A stretch of DNA of 64,000 bases from Euryarchaeota archaeon UBA257 (GCA_002498985.1 DAJO01000037.1:15727-79726); one strand, 5' to 3'. Shown: positions 46,562 through 56,261, counted from the first letter of the stretch. Numbers and translations are program-made. The notes: a model not told the origin generated them from the letters alone.

Positions 46562-47464
46562 ATGGAAGATTCGGGGATAGGTTTCGCCCCAATCAAAATT
46601 GACTCTGGAAAGAACATCCATGTTATTTCCGGTGTCTCCGGTCAATTGCTGAAAGTTGATGACCAGCTCAATCGACTCGGTGAGGTTAGCCAACCATTCC
46701 CTGCATTGATTACATCAAGTACAATAGTGAAGGGAAAATGGATTGGAGTATGGGTTGAAAGAGACTTAAGACAGGCGAGAATGGCCGCATTTGACTTAAA
46801 TGAAGCCTGGAGTGATGGCGAAACAAAAGCAGAATTAAGAAGTAATAAATTAGATTCTGTCCTGCATCCATCATCTAGTATTTGGTCACAAATACTGGAC
46901 TCTGAACCGACCGCATTATCAAATGTAGAAAATTCAATTTGCTTTTCTACGATAAATAGAGGAATATATAGAATAAATGATGAATCAAAAGAAATTTGGA
47001 GAGCGGAGATCCCTGAATGGAAACAAATATCGAAAATAAATTCATTAGATGAAATAATTGGATTTCTGAACACTGAAGAAGGAACAATATTATTCTCAAA
47101 GGCAGGGGGGTTCGCTGTGATAGATGGTAGTGGCAATATCACCAAAAAGGGCGTATTAAAATTACCAGAGGTAGTTACAGGTGTCCAATACGAGAAAGAG
47201 AAAGGATGGTTCATTAAATTGAATGGGAAATATTTTGCAACATTATCTAATTTAAGTGACTCTCCAAAAATATACAAAGTTTTAGGCCCTATATATGATG
47301 TTAAAAGCATTCAAGAAGATTGGATTTGGACTGGTTGGAGACATGATGGGAAACTAAGTAAGGACGGCTCAATTATTATGGAATCAAGAGAAAATATTGG
47401 CATTGGCATCGTTGGTGACAATGTCCTTACAAATGATGGGGAATGGGAAAAAATAAGAATTTAA
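46562..47464 (+). CDS. Soluble beta-propeller-like protein, function unknown
   Basis: The 300-aa protein lacks a signal peptide and membrane helices. It has repeating short beta motifs such as ISGVSGQLLKVDDQLNRLG, VKGKWIGVWVE, NRGIYRINDESKEIW, KAGGFAVIDGSGNIT and DGSIIMESREN. The spacing of 40-50 residues suggests a six- or seven-bladed beta-propeller. No catalytic motif is visible. It is convergent with rps27ae with no gap and divergent from dtdA. No known family is recognised. Confidence 0.6.
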   Translation: MEDSGIGFAPIKIDSGKNIHVISGVSGQLLKVDDQLNRLGEVSQPFPALITSSTIVKGKWIGVWVERDLRQARMAAFDLNEAWSDGETKAELRSNKLDSVLHPSSSIWSQILDSEPTALSNVENSICFSTINRGIYRINDESKEIWRAEIPEWKQISKINSLDEIIGFLNTEEGTILFSKAGGFAVIDGSGNITKKGVLKLPEVVTGVQYEKEKGWFIKLNGKYFATLSNLSDSPKIYKVLGPIYDVKSIQEDWIWTGWRHDGKLSKDGSIIMESRENIGIGIVGDNVLTNDGEWEKIRI

Positions 47465-47644
47465 TTATTCTTCTTCATCGTTTGAATTATAGCCACATTT
47501 ACCACAAGATTTTCGATCTTTATGGATAGCCAAGAATACACCAGGGCCACATCCTGGTTCAGGACAGAATTCCGCACGAACTAATTTATCACCATCTATC
47601 TTATATTTTGACCACTTAGATTGTGGATTAGGTCCTTCTGCCAT
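47465..47644 (-). CDS. rps27ae: Ribosomal protein S27Ae
   Basis: This 59-aa small-subunit protein has a C4 zinc ribbon formed by Cys27, Cys32, Cys47 and Cys50 ([16 protein letters not shown] and SCGKCGYN). Archaeal S27ae lacks the ubiquitin fusion of eukaryotes and has this length. ATG overlaps the rps24e stop codon by one base (TAATG), showing translational coupling in the rpo7-spt4-rps24e-rps27ae operon. Confidence 0.95.
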   Translation of the reverse strand: MAEGPNPQSKWSKYKIDGDKLVRAEFCPEPGCGPGVFLAIHKDRKSCGKCGYNSNDEEE

Positions 47645-47949
47645 TATTCATCTCCTCCTGTATCTTTTTGTGGACGTGCTTTTTCATGCCTGTCAACAAT
47701 GAATTTTGGTTCTAGTGAAGCTGTTTCTTCCGAATCGTATACTAATGCAATTCCAGTAGTTAATGGTCTTCCAAACCTAGTATTTACATTCTTTACAAAA
47801 ACTAGTTCTTTTTTCGAACCGGGTTCTGCTTTCGCTGCGGCGGTAATCATTTCCGAAAGCGTAGGTGTAGGGAGATTTTCGTGGTTCCATTCAAAGGTTA
47901 GTTCAACACGACCAAGTAGTGGGTTTTCTTTTCTTTCAATTATTTGCAT
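47644..47949 (-). CDS. rps24e: Ribosomal protein S24e
   Basis: The 101-aa protein matches S24e: [20 protein letters not shown], then [15 protein letters not shown] and the [22 protein letters not shown] core that binds rRNA. A strong GGAGG Shine-Dalgarno lies 7 bases before the ATG. It sits between spt4 and rps27ae in the usual archaeal order, and its stop codon overlaps the rps27ae start. Confidence 0.96.
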   Translation of the reverse strand: MQIIERKENPLLGRVELTFEWNHENLPTPTLSEMITAAAKAEPGSKKELVFVKNVNTRFGRPLTTGIALVYDSEETASLEPKFIVDRHEKARPQKDTGGDE

Positions 47950-47961
47950 ATTTTTTCCTCC

Positions 47962-48180
47962 TTATCTTATATTTACCTTCAGAGCATAAGCGCCTGGATC
48001 CTCTATATTCAGCCTTTTTGCAACTTCAGATCTTTCAGGGTTAAGGATAATTACATAACCTTGCCAATCAGTAGTTACTGGAGCATTAGGGCACCATTTA
48101 CAATTAACTGGATCCTTTTTATTTTCTGGATCGGGGAGAATACGATTACATTCCCCACAAGCAAATGGTTGCTTAGCCAT
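47962..48180 (-). CDS. spt4: Transcription elongation factor Spt4 (RNA polymerase subunit E'')
   Basis: The 72-aa zinc-ribbon protein partners Spt5 to keep archaeal RNA polymerase processive. The ligands are Cys8, Cys11, Cys27 and Cys30 (ACGECNRIL, NCKWCPN), followed by the Spt5-binding strand GYVIILNPERSEVAKRL. The start is set at MAKQPF, one base after the rpo7 stop; a longer frame beginning at 48222 lies inside rpo7 and is not needed. Confidence 0.95.
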   Translation of the reverse strand: MAKQPFACGECNRILPDPENKKDPVNCKWCPNAPVTTDWQGYVIILNPERSEVAKRLNIEDPGAYALKVNIR

Positions 48181-48181
48181 T

Positions 48182-48730
48182 TTAATCCTGCTCCTGAATC
48201 CAAGAATATGCTCCAAGCCCATCCATTTTACAATTTAATCCAATTTTACTTGCTCGTGGGTCATTCTGATTGATTGCTTTAGAAACTACACGTGAACGGA
48301 TATAAGAGCCCTCTTCTAAGTATTTACCACTAGAAGAACCCTCAATTCTTTTAACCCCTAAGTTTACGTTAATAGGTTCATCAAGAATTTGAGATTTATG
48401 TAATAATGCCTCCATTGGTCCTATCCTTACGAACGCTCCATATTCTGAAATCTCAGATGCATAACCATCTACAACTTCATTATTTTCCATGTTGAAGAGT
48501 AAAGCCTTGAACTTTACTCGTTGATAAATTGCTCCATCTCCGTGAATAATTTTTCCACGGCCTAAAGGCTCATGATCGAATGTTAAAACAGTATAATTTT
48601 CATCGGGATCAAAACGCCCCTCAAATGCATCATTTGCTAATTCATCGATATGATCGACTAAGTTACGTCCTGCACGGATATACTCTGCAGGTATTCTTAT
48701 TGTATCTTCGCGTGTGACTATGCTGTACAT
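48182..48730 (-). CDS. rpoE: DNA-directed RNA polymerase subunit Rpo7 (E')
   Basis: The 182-aa subunit forms the stalk of archaeal RNA polymerase with Rpo4. It shows the N-terminal tip domain (RIPAEYIRAGRNLVDHIDE), the conserved EGRFDPDENY, and an S1/OB domain (EISEYGAFVRIGPMEALLHKSQI) ending with KIGLNCKMDGLG. A strong GGAGG lies 8 bases before the ATG. It is the first gene of the rpo7-spt4-rps24e-rps27ae operon. A GC-rich structured region lies just upstream. Confidence 0.97.
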   Translation of the reverse strand: MYSIVTREDTIRIPAEYIRAGRNLVDHIDELANDAFEGRFDPDENYTVLTFDHEPLGRGKIIHGDGAIYQRVKFKALLFNMENNEVVDGYASEISEYGAFVRIGPMEALLHKSQILDEPINVNLGVKRIEGSSSGKYLEEGSYIRSRVVSKAINQNDPRASKIGLNCKMDGLGAYSWIQEQD

Positions 48731-48744
48731 CTTTTTTCCTCCAT

Positions 48745-48845
48745 TTAACGGACTGCTCCGAGGTTTGTCGGAGGAAGGCAGAAGACCCCCCGTCCCTCAT
48801 CGGCAAAGCCTCCAGAGGAGAAGTCCGTTGAACCGCCGACTTACC
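48745..48845. ncRNA. GC-rich structured segment, candidate RNA or leader of rpo7
   Basis: This stretch is far richer in G and C than its surroundings and holds nested inverted repeats. AACGGACT (48747-48754) pairs with AGTCCGTT (48822-48829) as a closing stem. CTCCGA/TCGGAG (48756-48761 with 48768-48773) makes a 6-bp hairpin, and CTCC-AGA-GGAG (48810-48820) another. An AGGC/GCCT pair lies between them. On the minus strand it ends about 15 bases before the rpo7 start and its GGAGG, so it may be an mRNA leader; a separate stable RNA on either strand is also possible. It does not convincingly match SRP RNA, RNase P RNA or 5S rRNA. Confidence 0.5.
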
Positions 48846-48901
48846 ACTCCTGTATAAGCACAACGGATGATTAATGACTTCGGAAAATAGGATTTACCTT
48901 A

Positions 48902-48916
48902 CAGACCATAGGTCTG
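48902..48916. repeat. Inverted repeat before the 1903-aa surface gene
   Basis: CAGACC-ATA-GGTCTG is a perfect 6-bp inverted repeat 12 bases upstream of the first possible start of the next gene. It could be an operator or a leader hairpin. Confidence 0.35.
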
Positions 48917-48928
48917 GATGATAGTTTA

Positions 48929-51900
48929 GTGCGAATGTTCAAGTGGGTATTGAAACCCATTTGGACCCTGATGCGAGGGTTCACTATGTCAAATCAATCG
49001 AACAAAGTTACAATTTGTTTGATTATGACAGGTCTTTTAGTATTAATGCCACATTCAGGATTCTTAGCAAATTATGATAATAGTCACGAGGAAATTGAAA
49101 ATAAATCTGCAGAATCATATTCATTAAACTTTGAAGGAGTATGGATGGGTGGAGAGCAACCATGGCCTCAATCAGGTAAAACACCAGGCAGGGAATCTAC
49201 TCCCCCCTCACATTCACCTGATGGTGGCGCAGGGATAGAATCGCCGGAAAATAATTCTGAATTATTATCTATAGTTAATCCTGTAATAAACTGGCAATAC
49301 AGTAACTATGCGTTCTCAACTGATGCATTAGCAACACCTGTAGCCGACTTATCTGCATCAATAATTTCAGATGAAGAATCTTTGGAAAGATGTGGTGGCG
49401 ATTCACTATTTGTGATAATTATTCAAACTGAAGATGTAGGAGGAGCACCTCACAGTTTTCTGAAAATTATTGAAGGAGAAGATGCAGATCTCGCTTGGGA
49501 AGTAGATTTGGGAGAAATTACAGATAGTGGAAGAGATGAAATAAAGGCCTCACCAGTAGTTGTTGATTTGGATTTTGACGGAAAACAAGAAATTATCGTA
49601 TCTTATGATTTGAGTGGGACTTTCTATGTTAAAGCATTCTCACCAGAATTAATTTGTTCAGTTACAGGTTGGTCTCCTGGTGGGAGTCATGTGACTGAAT
49701 TATTGTGGACTTATTCGGATTCGACATTAATGATTGGAAGTGATGAGGGACCATACGTAGGAACTACTCGCGGAGGACACAAGCCAACCACTCAACCATT
49801 GCTAGCAGATTTAGATTTAGATGGTTCCGCTGAATTAGTGCTATCATTAATCGAAAAAAATAGTGATGAACCGGTAATCTTAGCTTTGGACATAACTGGG
49901 ACTTCTGCTACCTCATTGTGGGAAAAAACGTTGGATAAAGGAACACATCCCTCAGACCCTACATTTGTTCAAACTGATGAAAATACTGCCTTTATTTTAC
50001 TAACATCTGTTCAAAGTTCGACAAGTGCAATGTGGTTGTGGAAATTAGATGCTTCAGATGGTGATTCGAATTGGGATGGCAAATCATTAGATAATCTGAA
50101 CGGTTTCGATTCTAATGTCCCACATATCAGACTCCCCGGCCCGGTCATTGCAAATCTTGATTCAGATATTGCCATGGAGTTAGTAGTAACCATTCCTTCT
50201 GATTTCGACGAAAATGGCGCCGCGTATGGAGCAGAATACTATGGCTTAGAAATCAGCGATGGGACTGAAATTTGGGATTTTGAGGCATCTAACGGATATG
50301 CTGATTCTGCACCAATCGTTATTGACACTGATGATGATGGAGACCATGACAGAGTTTGCTGGATCACATGGACAGTTTCAGGGATACTGGAAACAAATTT
50401 TGATGGATTTGCAGGATGTCATGATGGGACTGATGGTTCTAATCCTCAACAAGCATGGAGTATTGAAATATTGGAACCGCAGGGTGCATTTAATGATGGG
50501 ATAGCTGTATCATCGCCAATTTGGATGGATATAGATAATTCAAATGAACCAGAATTAATTGTTCCTTACGGTACTGAAGTCAGAGCATTTGATGGAGAAC
50601 TCGGCACTATGGCTGGCGTGAATTCGGATTGGAATAATCCAATTGCAATTAATCATAGAGTTTGGTCGTCACCATCATTAGCAGATATTGATGGAGATGC
50701 AACACTAGATTTAATCCTAGGAGATACAGTAATTTCTCATGAAATTGCTGATATCAGACCTCAATTAGATGGTAGAAGTATAGAATTTAGCCCTGTAGCT
50801 CCAGATCCTGGTGAAACTGTCACTATCACAGTTTCATTTGAAAATGCAGGAACTGCTGAAACAGACGAAGATTCAGATGTAATTCTATATGCTGATAATG
50901 AAATAATAGCACAAGAGAAGTTTGGAAATATGCAACCAGTTGACCCTACAGGTTCGGGTTCTTTATCGACATTCAATGTAGAATGGTCAGGAAATCTTGG
51001 CGAGCATGAATTTAAACTAGTTTTAGATCCTTACAGAAATATTACACAATCAAGATATGACAATGATATTCAAATTACCACATTAAATATTGTTAATCCG
51101 TATAACGCTAGTTTTGAGATACCAACAGAACCAACTGTAGTCACACCGGGTGAAAGTTCATTATTTACGCCAAATATTCGTTCAACTGGAAGACTGGCAG
51201 GAGTTTGGAGCCTGTCAGTAGAAGATACAAATTTACCAAATGGATGGGCATGGAGTGACGAAACTTCTGGCGGTATTGAATCTATAGAAATAGGAGTAGG
51301 AGAGGTATGGACTCCAAGTCTGAGAATACATGCACCGAGTGATGCATTGGGTTCCGACTCGGGTTATTTGACGCTATCACTTACCCTAGATGATGATAAT
51401 AATGTTTCAATTTCTGCACTTGCAGCAGTAGAGGCTAATAGGACAAGAGGGCTCTCTATTAGAGGACCAGATGGTACAGCGAATACTCTAGGATATGGCT
51501 TGACTGGAGAATATGCAGAAGCATGGATACTGATTCATAATCTTGGAAATGCATTAGAAAACCAAATTATTATGTCATGGGATTCAACTACATGGGGCAA
51601 TGACCTGAAATTATTTGATTTAGAAGGAAATCAAATACCTGCACTTTCATTAGAACCCGATGAGATGATTTATGTTACTGCCAGACTAGATGTTCCCAGT
51701 AATGTAAATTTAGGAGATACAGTTAGTACTCCATTAGAAATGTGTGTTAGTCAAGAAATATGCCAAACAATTCAGATTTCTTTTACTGCAACTGGCGTAA
51801 CTACTGGCATACATCAAAGAACAGCCCCTGGTACAACGCTGTCATGGGATGTTTCAGCAGATATGCCAGTTGGAGAGAATCAACTAGAATGGTCAATGAC

Positions 51901-54640
51901 AGGTGCGGGCTTGGTTATTCCAGGATGGTCTTGGAGTACTACAGGTGACTTGGAAATAATTGATGACTCATTGATACTAACTAGATCCGGTTCATCAAGA
52001 GTATACGGCACTATAATTCTTCAACTTCCTATTGAAGCCGCCCCTTCATACCATACATTCTTTGAACAAAGTAGTCAATCTAGTGACCACTTACTGCAGT
52101 TTTCACTTGAAGTATTACAGATTTATCGGGCTGACTTAACTATCACATCACCACTAGAACAACCATACGAAGTTGAAGTAGAAGAAGATGTCCTAATAAT
52201 GGTAAAGCTAGAGAATCCTGGAAATGGATTAGATACTTTCAGATTGAGTTCAGAACTTGTTACGAGCCTGGATAATGATGAAGAATTTGAAGTTACCGTT
52301 TCATTTACTAGTAGTTCTGTATCGCTAGGTTCCGGAAGCCTGCAAACAATACCTGTAATTGTTAGGCTACCTGAAAATACCCCTGCTAATACAGAAATTG
52401 AAATTAGATTTATTATGACTTCACAAGGTAACCAAAGTGTCCAAGATACAGAAATTGTTTCTCTTTCAGCGAAGCAAGATCATAGATGGGAAATAAATGG
52501 TGAATACCAAGGAAATAGTATCAGAAATAACACTATTATCACCGCACCAGGTGATGTTGGAGAAGTTATTCTCGAAGCGAAAAATATAGGGAACTTAGAA
52601 GATGACATATCTCTTGAGACCTCAATCAATATCATTTATTCAGGTTTAGATAATTCGCAAGGATGGAATGCTTCTGGCACGTCTATAGAAGGAGTTGAGG
52701 TTAATCAAACTGGGAACCCTTCGGTATCTTGGTCTGTACCTAATGGCGCTTGGAACGGAACTGTAATGCAAATTACAGTTAATGCAAATTCTAGGGGAGA
52801 AATCATAGATACTATAACTTTCAATATTGAAGTCCCTCACATCAAAGAATGGAGAGCAATATCAAGTCAAGTTGATTTAGAAATAGACCCAGAGGGTTCC
52901 TCAATCGATATAGAAATTTTACAATTAGGTAACTCACCATCAAATGCCTATTCAACTGTATATGTGAATGGCTCAAATGACTGGATCGTTGAAACACCCG
53001 ATGATTTGCCGGTTTTATCACCGGGTGAAAGCGCATTCATGACATTGAATATTACTCCTCCGGAAAATGCTCAGCATGGAAAAACAGTCGAATTACATAT
53101 CAGACTAAGAGAAGGTATTTCATTATCAGAAACTATAGTTCCATTAAGAGTGGCAGTAATTCATGAATTTGAATTGTCAGGACAAGGGCCGTGGGTTATT
53201 TCGGAACAAGGAGGCTTCCCCCATGCAACGCTATTGAATGAAGGAAATGCTCCAACTACAATTACAATTAATGTTAGAAGTTTACCATCTGGATGGGAGG
53301 TTGTAGGTGAAACAACTACAGTTCTAGCAGTTGGAGAATTGAAAGGGTTGCCAATTGAACTAATTCCTGACCCAAATTGGGTAGGTGAGGCATACACGAT
53401 TAAGATAGAGGCAATTGATGATTTAGGAAATGTCGATGAAATATTACTTGATACCATTAAGCAAGATTATTCTTGGGGTATGTCGCCAATTATTACAATG
53501 GTCAGTGGAGATAATACTCTAATGAAAATCCACGGAACCAATTCAGAATCATCAGTTATTGATGGAAGCCAAGGACTATTAAATTGGGATAATAATGGAG
53601 GTTGGCTATGGTTAGCATCACAGTCAGTCCAAGACGGAGAAATTACAATCGATTCAAATGAAGGGCTGGTTTACTCGTCATACATTTCAGAGAAAGTAAG
53701 TAGAAATGGAAATTGTCACTTATCTGGAATTCAAGGAGATATAACCGCTTATTGCAGCATTAACAATGGAACAGGAATATTTGACTACACCTTTTTACTA
53801 ATTGATGATAATGGAAAGTTACTTGATTCATACTCCGGCACTTTAGATGAAAATACTTCTCTGGAGATTTTTAATCTAACAGCAACAAGCTGGAATCCTG
53901 AACCTGGCAAAAGAAACCTATTACTAAGGGCTCTAGATTCAAGAGGAGTAGAGTTCACCAGTACTGAGAAAGAATTCGATATTCGAAGAAGTGATTGGAA
54001 TGTTGGACTTACTGGCATAGAACTAGTAGGAACTGGAAGTAATCAGCAAGTTAAAATTACAACAATCAGAGAAAATCAAAATCTTCTAAATGATGCAGAC
54101 TGTTTACTAAGAGTAACCTCAGAGGCATATGACGAGGAATATGTTATGAACCCCTCGGGAGTTTATTTCTTGCCCAAAATTGATCGCCCAAATTTACCTG
54201 ATGGAAATGAGCTAATAGTGCGATTTAGTTGTGCATTCCCATGGGATGTTGAATCCGATTCTACAGATAATGAACAGAGAATAATATTAGAAGATGGGTC
54301 AGATAATAATGACGGAATTGAAGACTTAGAGACTGGAATAGCGGCTGCAGCATTAGTGATTGGACTTTCTGTGGCTTTGGCTTGGCTTGTAAAAAATCAT
54401 AGAGAAAGAAAAGAAATGATGGAAATTACAGAGAAGGCCATAAAACAACATTTATCCAGCAGCGATAAAAAGAATACAAAAGATAATTTTGTAGAAGAAA
54501 GACAAGAAAAAATTGAACAAGATGTTGAAATTGTCGAAAACGTCAACGAAGAGACTTTACGCATTGACGAAAAGGATGAAGAAGTTGAAGAAGAATTAGA
54601 CGAATTTGAGCTCAGACTAAGAAGACTGGGCAAATTATAA
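48929..54640 (+). CDS. Giant surface protein: FG-GAP-like propeller, CARDB/NEW3 domains, anchor and coiled-coil tail
   Basis: The 1903-aa protein probably starts translation at ATG 48986 (MSNQSNKVTICL), which gives a normal signal peptide; the frame opens at 48929. Residues about 150-620 carry repeated Asp-rich loops, such as VVVDLDFDGKQEIIVSY, LLADLDLDGSAELVLSL and SLADIDGDATLDLILG. These are like calcium loops of FG-GAP/integrin-type propellers. A CARDB-like domain follows near 625-730, then many NEW3-like beta-sandwich domains. One transmembrane helix lies at about 1801-1821. The 82-residue cytoplasmic tail is charged, rich in Glu and Lys, and predicted helical (VEEELDEFELRLRRLGKL). It is probably a receptor- or adhesin-like surface protein. 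Confidence 0.8.
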   Translation: MRMFKWVLKPIWTLMRGFTMSNQSNKVTICLIMTGLLVLMPHSGFLANYDNSHEEIENKSAESYSLNFEGVWMGGEQPWPQSGKTPGRESTPPSHSPDGGAGIESPENNSELLSIVNPVINWQYSNYAFSTDALATPVADLSASIISDEESLERCGGDSLFVIIIQTEDVGGAPHSFLKIIEGEDADLAWEVDLGEITDSGRDEIKASPVVVDLDFDGKQEIIVSYDLSGTFYVKAFSPELICSVTGWSPGGSHVTELLWTYSDSTLMIGSDEGPYVGTTRGGHKPTTQPLLADLDLDGSAELVLSLIEKNSDEPVILALDITGTSATSLWEKTLDKGTHPSDPTFVQTDENTAFILLTSVQSSTSAMWLWKLDASDGDSNWDGKSLDNLNGFDSNVPHIRLPGPVIANLDSDIAMELVVTIPSDFDENGAAYGAEYYGLEISDGTEIWDFEASNGYADSAPIVIDTDDDGDHDRVCWITWTVSGILETNFDGFAGCHDGTDGSNPQQAWSIEILEPQGAFNDGIAVSSPIWMDIDNSNEPELIVPYGTEVRAFDGELGTMAGVNSDWNNPIAINHRVWSSPSLADIDGDATLDLILGDTVISHEIADIRPQLDGRSIEFSPVAPDPGETVTITVSFENAGTAETDEDSDVILYADNEIIAQEKFGNMQPVDPTGSGSLSTFNVEWSGNLGEHEFKLVLDPYRNITQSRYDNDIQITTLNIVNPYNASFEIPTEPTVVTPGESSLFTPNIRSTGRLAGVWSLSVEDTNLPNGWAWSDETSGGIESIEIGVGEVWTPSLRIHAPSDALGSDSGYLTLSLTLDDDNNVSISALAAVEANRTRGLSIRGPDGTANTLGYGLTGEYAEAWILIHNLGNALENQIIMSWDSTTWGNDLKLFDLEGNQIPALSLEPDEMIYVTARLDVPSNVNLGDTVSTPLEMCVSQEICQTIQISFTATGVTTGIHQRTAPGTTLSWDVSADMPVGENQLEWSMTGAGLVIPGWSWSTTGDLEIIDDSLILTRSGSSRVYGTIILQLPIEAAPSYHTFFEQSSQSSDHLLQFSLEVLQIYRADLTITSPLEQPYEVEVEEDVLIMVKLENPGNGLDTFRLSSELVTSLDNDEEFEVTVSFTSSSVSLGSGSLQTIPVIVRLPENTPANTEIEIRFIMTSQGNQSVQDTEIVSLSAKQDHRWEINGEYQGNSIRNNTIITAPGDVGEVILEAKNIGNLEDDISLETSINIIYSGLDNSQGWNASGTSIEGVEVNQTGNPSVSWSVPNGAWNGTVMQITVNANSRGEIIDTITFNIEVPHIKEWRAISSQVDLEIDPEGSSIDIEILQLGNSPSNAYSTVYVNGSNDWIVETPDDLPVLSPGESAFMTLNITPPENAQHGKTVELHIRLREGISLSETIVPLRVAVIHEFELSGQGPWVISEQGGFPHATLLNEGNAPTTITINVRSLPSGWEVVGETTTVLAVGELKGLPIELIPDPNWVGEAYTIKIEAIDDLGNVDEILLDTIKQDYSWGMSPIITMVSGDNTLMKIHGTNSESSVIDGSQGLLNWDNNGGWLWLASQSVQDGEITIDSNEGLVYSSYISEKVSRNGNCHLSGIQGDITAYCSINNGTGIFDYTFLLIDDNGKLLDSYSGTLDENTSLEIFNLTATSWNPEPGKRNLLLRALDSRGVEFTSTEKEFDIRRSDWNVGLTGIELVGTGSNQQVKITTIRENQNLLNDADCLLRVTSEAYDEEYVMNPSGVYFLPKIDRPNLPDGNELIVRFSCAFPWDVESDSTDNEQRIILEDGSDNNDGIEDLETGIAAAALVIGLSVALAWLVKNHRERKEMMEITEKAIKQHLSSSDKKNTKDNFVEERQEKIEQDVEIVENVNEETLRIDEKDEEVEEELDEFELRLRRLGKL

Positions 54641-54651
54641 TAAAATTGGAG

Positions 54652-54659
54652 TTTTTTTT
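54652..54659 (+). terminator. T8 run after the 1903-aa gene
   Basis: Eight T residues lie 12 bases past the stop and directly before the next ATG. T runs act as intrinsic terminators in archaea, yet GGAG (54648-54651) in front suggests the run is also the spacer of a ribosome site, so read-through is likely. Confidence 0.3.
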
Positions 54660-55286
54660 ATGGGAGAATATATACCACCATCAGCATTTTACACATTTGA
54701 CCCAATAAAAAATGATCCTATTACACTAATTGAACCAATTCTCTCATCGATAGGTGGGGACCATGCAGAAATTAAGAAAATAGTACAATATTCCGATGAA
54801 ATAAATAATCTTGAAGACGGTAAAGAGTCGCCTTACGACCACTCAACAATGTTATTTCTAACCACCATAGATTGGAAAGAAGGCGGAGGAACTTCCGAAC
54901 CTCTAGATAATGGTATGGCGAGAAATAGAATTGGAAGATTTCCAAGCGATAGTGGAAATGCAATTGAGTATATCTTAGAATTTACCAGAGAAAAAGATGG
55001 AGAGATGAATTTTCATGAATTATTGATTAAACTAACTAATGGTTTATCTCCTGAAAATCTTGGAGAAGAAGGATTTGATAGAGGATTTGCAGGTATGGAG
55101 TTACTTGGATGGCTTAACCATGAAGAAGTTCAACTTCTTCTAAATTCGATGCAAAGCGGAAAATGGGCTATCAAATCTAATGAAACAATAGATGGAGGAG
55201 TTAGAGATTCTCTACGCCATCTACAGTCGTTGTTGAAGGCGGCAAATAGAAGAAAATGTGGAATATTAATGCGAAGACATCATTAA
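54660..55286 (+). CDS. Conserved-looking soluble protein, function unknown
   Basis: The 208-aa protein has no signal peptide or membrane helix. It is acidic in the first half and helical in the second. Visible segments are EYIPPSAFYTFDPIKNDP, YDHSTMLFLTTIDWKEGG, GFAGMELLGWLNHEEVQLLL and the basic end LLKAANRRKCGILMRRHH. The motif SGKWAIKSNE near the C-terminus is a recognisable segment. The gene starts 20 bases after the giant surface gene with GGAG before the ATG, and is convergent with purC. No family is recognised. Confidence 0.6.
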   Translation: MGEYIPPSAFYTFDPIKNDPITLIEPILSSIGGDHAEIKKIVQYSDEINNLEDGKESPYDHSTMLFLTTIDWKEGGGTSEPLDNGMARNRIGRFPSDSGNAIEYILEFTREKDGEMNFHELLIKLTNGLSPENLGEEGFDRGFAGMELLGWLNHEEVQLLLNSMQSGKWAIKSNETIDGGVRDSLRHLQSLLKAANRRKCGILMRRHH

Positions 55287-55287
55287 T

Positions 55288-56217
55288 TTAGAATTGTTTT
55301 CCAGTTAATCGTGAATACATATCTGCATACAAGGTCGCAGTCTTATCTATTATTTCTTGAGGTAACGCAGGTATTGGAGGTTCATCAGTACCTTCATTTC
55401 TAGCCTTATAGAGTTCATCATGATGGCCTGTAGAAAGATAATGCCCTCGTACAAACTCCTTGGAAAGTTGGACAATTTCTCCTTCCTCATATTTCTCAGC
55501 ATCCCACCAACGATCTTCATCTAAAGTTCCAAATGAATCAACTAAAACAGGTACGCGGTCGATACCTAATGCAAATTCCTTCTTACCATCTACATGTATC
55601 AATCCTCTTTTACTTGCTTCTGACTCAATTATTTTATCAACTTCAACAACTATAGAAAGTATTGAATCAAATTCTTCATCAGTCAGATTTGATATTTCTA
55701 AGGCTTCTTTTCTATCCAAGAGCCTATCAAATTTCTCGAACTTAGTTGAAACTTCTAGATAAGGTTCAGGTAATTTGATACCTTGATGTAAAACGGTGCC
55801 AGGCTCAAATCCAAATTCTTCTGCAGGAGCATCCCCTCGTTCATATCTTCTCCAACCAGAACCTGCAAGATAATGCCTACAAATTACTTCAAGAGGGACA
55901 AACACATTTTCTCTATCTCTAGATATTTCGCCAGGTTCTCTGACAACATCAAAACGACGAGCCCTGACACGGTCTGGAGCATTCATCTCAATAACGTGAG
56001 TATCACAAATACCTGCCTTCTCAACTAATTCAAACCAGTAACAAGAAGTTCTATTCAGCGACTCACCTTTTCTTGGTATTAGACTAGGGATTATTTGATC
56101 AAACACACTAATTTGGTCAGTATATCTAAATTCAATGATATCAGGGTCCTCTGTACTCCATACTTGCTTGACTTTACCGTGATACAACATCTCGACCATG
56201 GCACTACTCGACGACAT
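55288..56217 (-). CDS. purC: Phosphoribosylaminoimidazole-succinocarboxamide synthase
   Basis: PurC joins aspartate to CAIR in purine synthesis using ATP. The 309-aa protein shows the family pattern: GKVKQVWSTEDPDIIEFRYTD, FDQIIPSLIPRKGESLNR, the FVPLEVICRHYLAGSGWRRY region, LPEPYLEVSTKFEKFDR, GLIHVDGKKEFALG and DSFGTLDEDRWW. Length is at the long, eukaryote/archaeal end. Possible starts are at 56217 and at internal Met residues before the conserved LYHGKVKQ. It lies just downstream of folD, which supplies one-carbon units for the same pathway. Confidence 0.95.
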   Translation of the reverse strand: MSSSSAMVEMLYHGKVKQVWSTEDPDIIEFRYTDQISVFDQIIPSLIPRKGESLNRTSCYWFELVEKAGICDTHVIEMNAPDRVRARRFDVVREPGEISRDRENVFVPLEVICRHYLAGSGWRRYERGDAPAEEFGFEPGTVLHQGIKLPEPYLEVSTKFEKFDRLLDRKEALEISNLTDEEFDSILSIVVEVDKIIESEASKRGLIHVDGKKEFALGIDRVPVLVDSFGTLDEDRWWDAEKYEEGEIVQLSKEFVRGHYLSTGHHDELYKARNEGTDEPPIPALPQEIIDKTATLYADMYSRLTGKQF

Positions 56218-56261
56218 TAACCCAATGAATATTACTAATGAATAATCAGTAAAAAATTATC

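Noticed and set aside
48181..48222. Longer N-terminus for Spt4
   Set aside because: It would lie inside rpo7. MAKQPF matches the family start and follows the rpo7 stop by one base.
48735..48870. Possible SRP RNA helix 8 (a GGAGCAG string on the minus strand) or RNase P RNA (a GGAGGAAGGC string on the plus strand)
   Set aside because: The SRP hairpin partner (GTCAGG, GGAA loop) is missing, and the conserved 3' part of RNase P RNA is not found within the required distance. The segment is kept only as an unidentified structured element.
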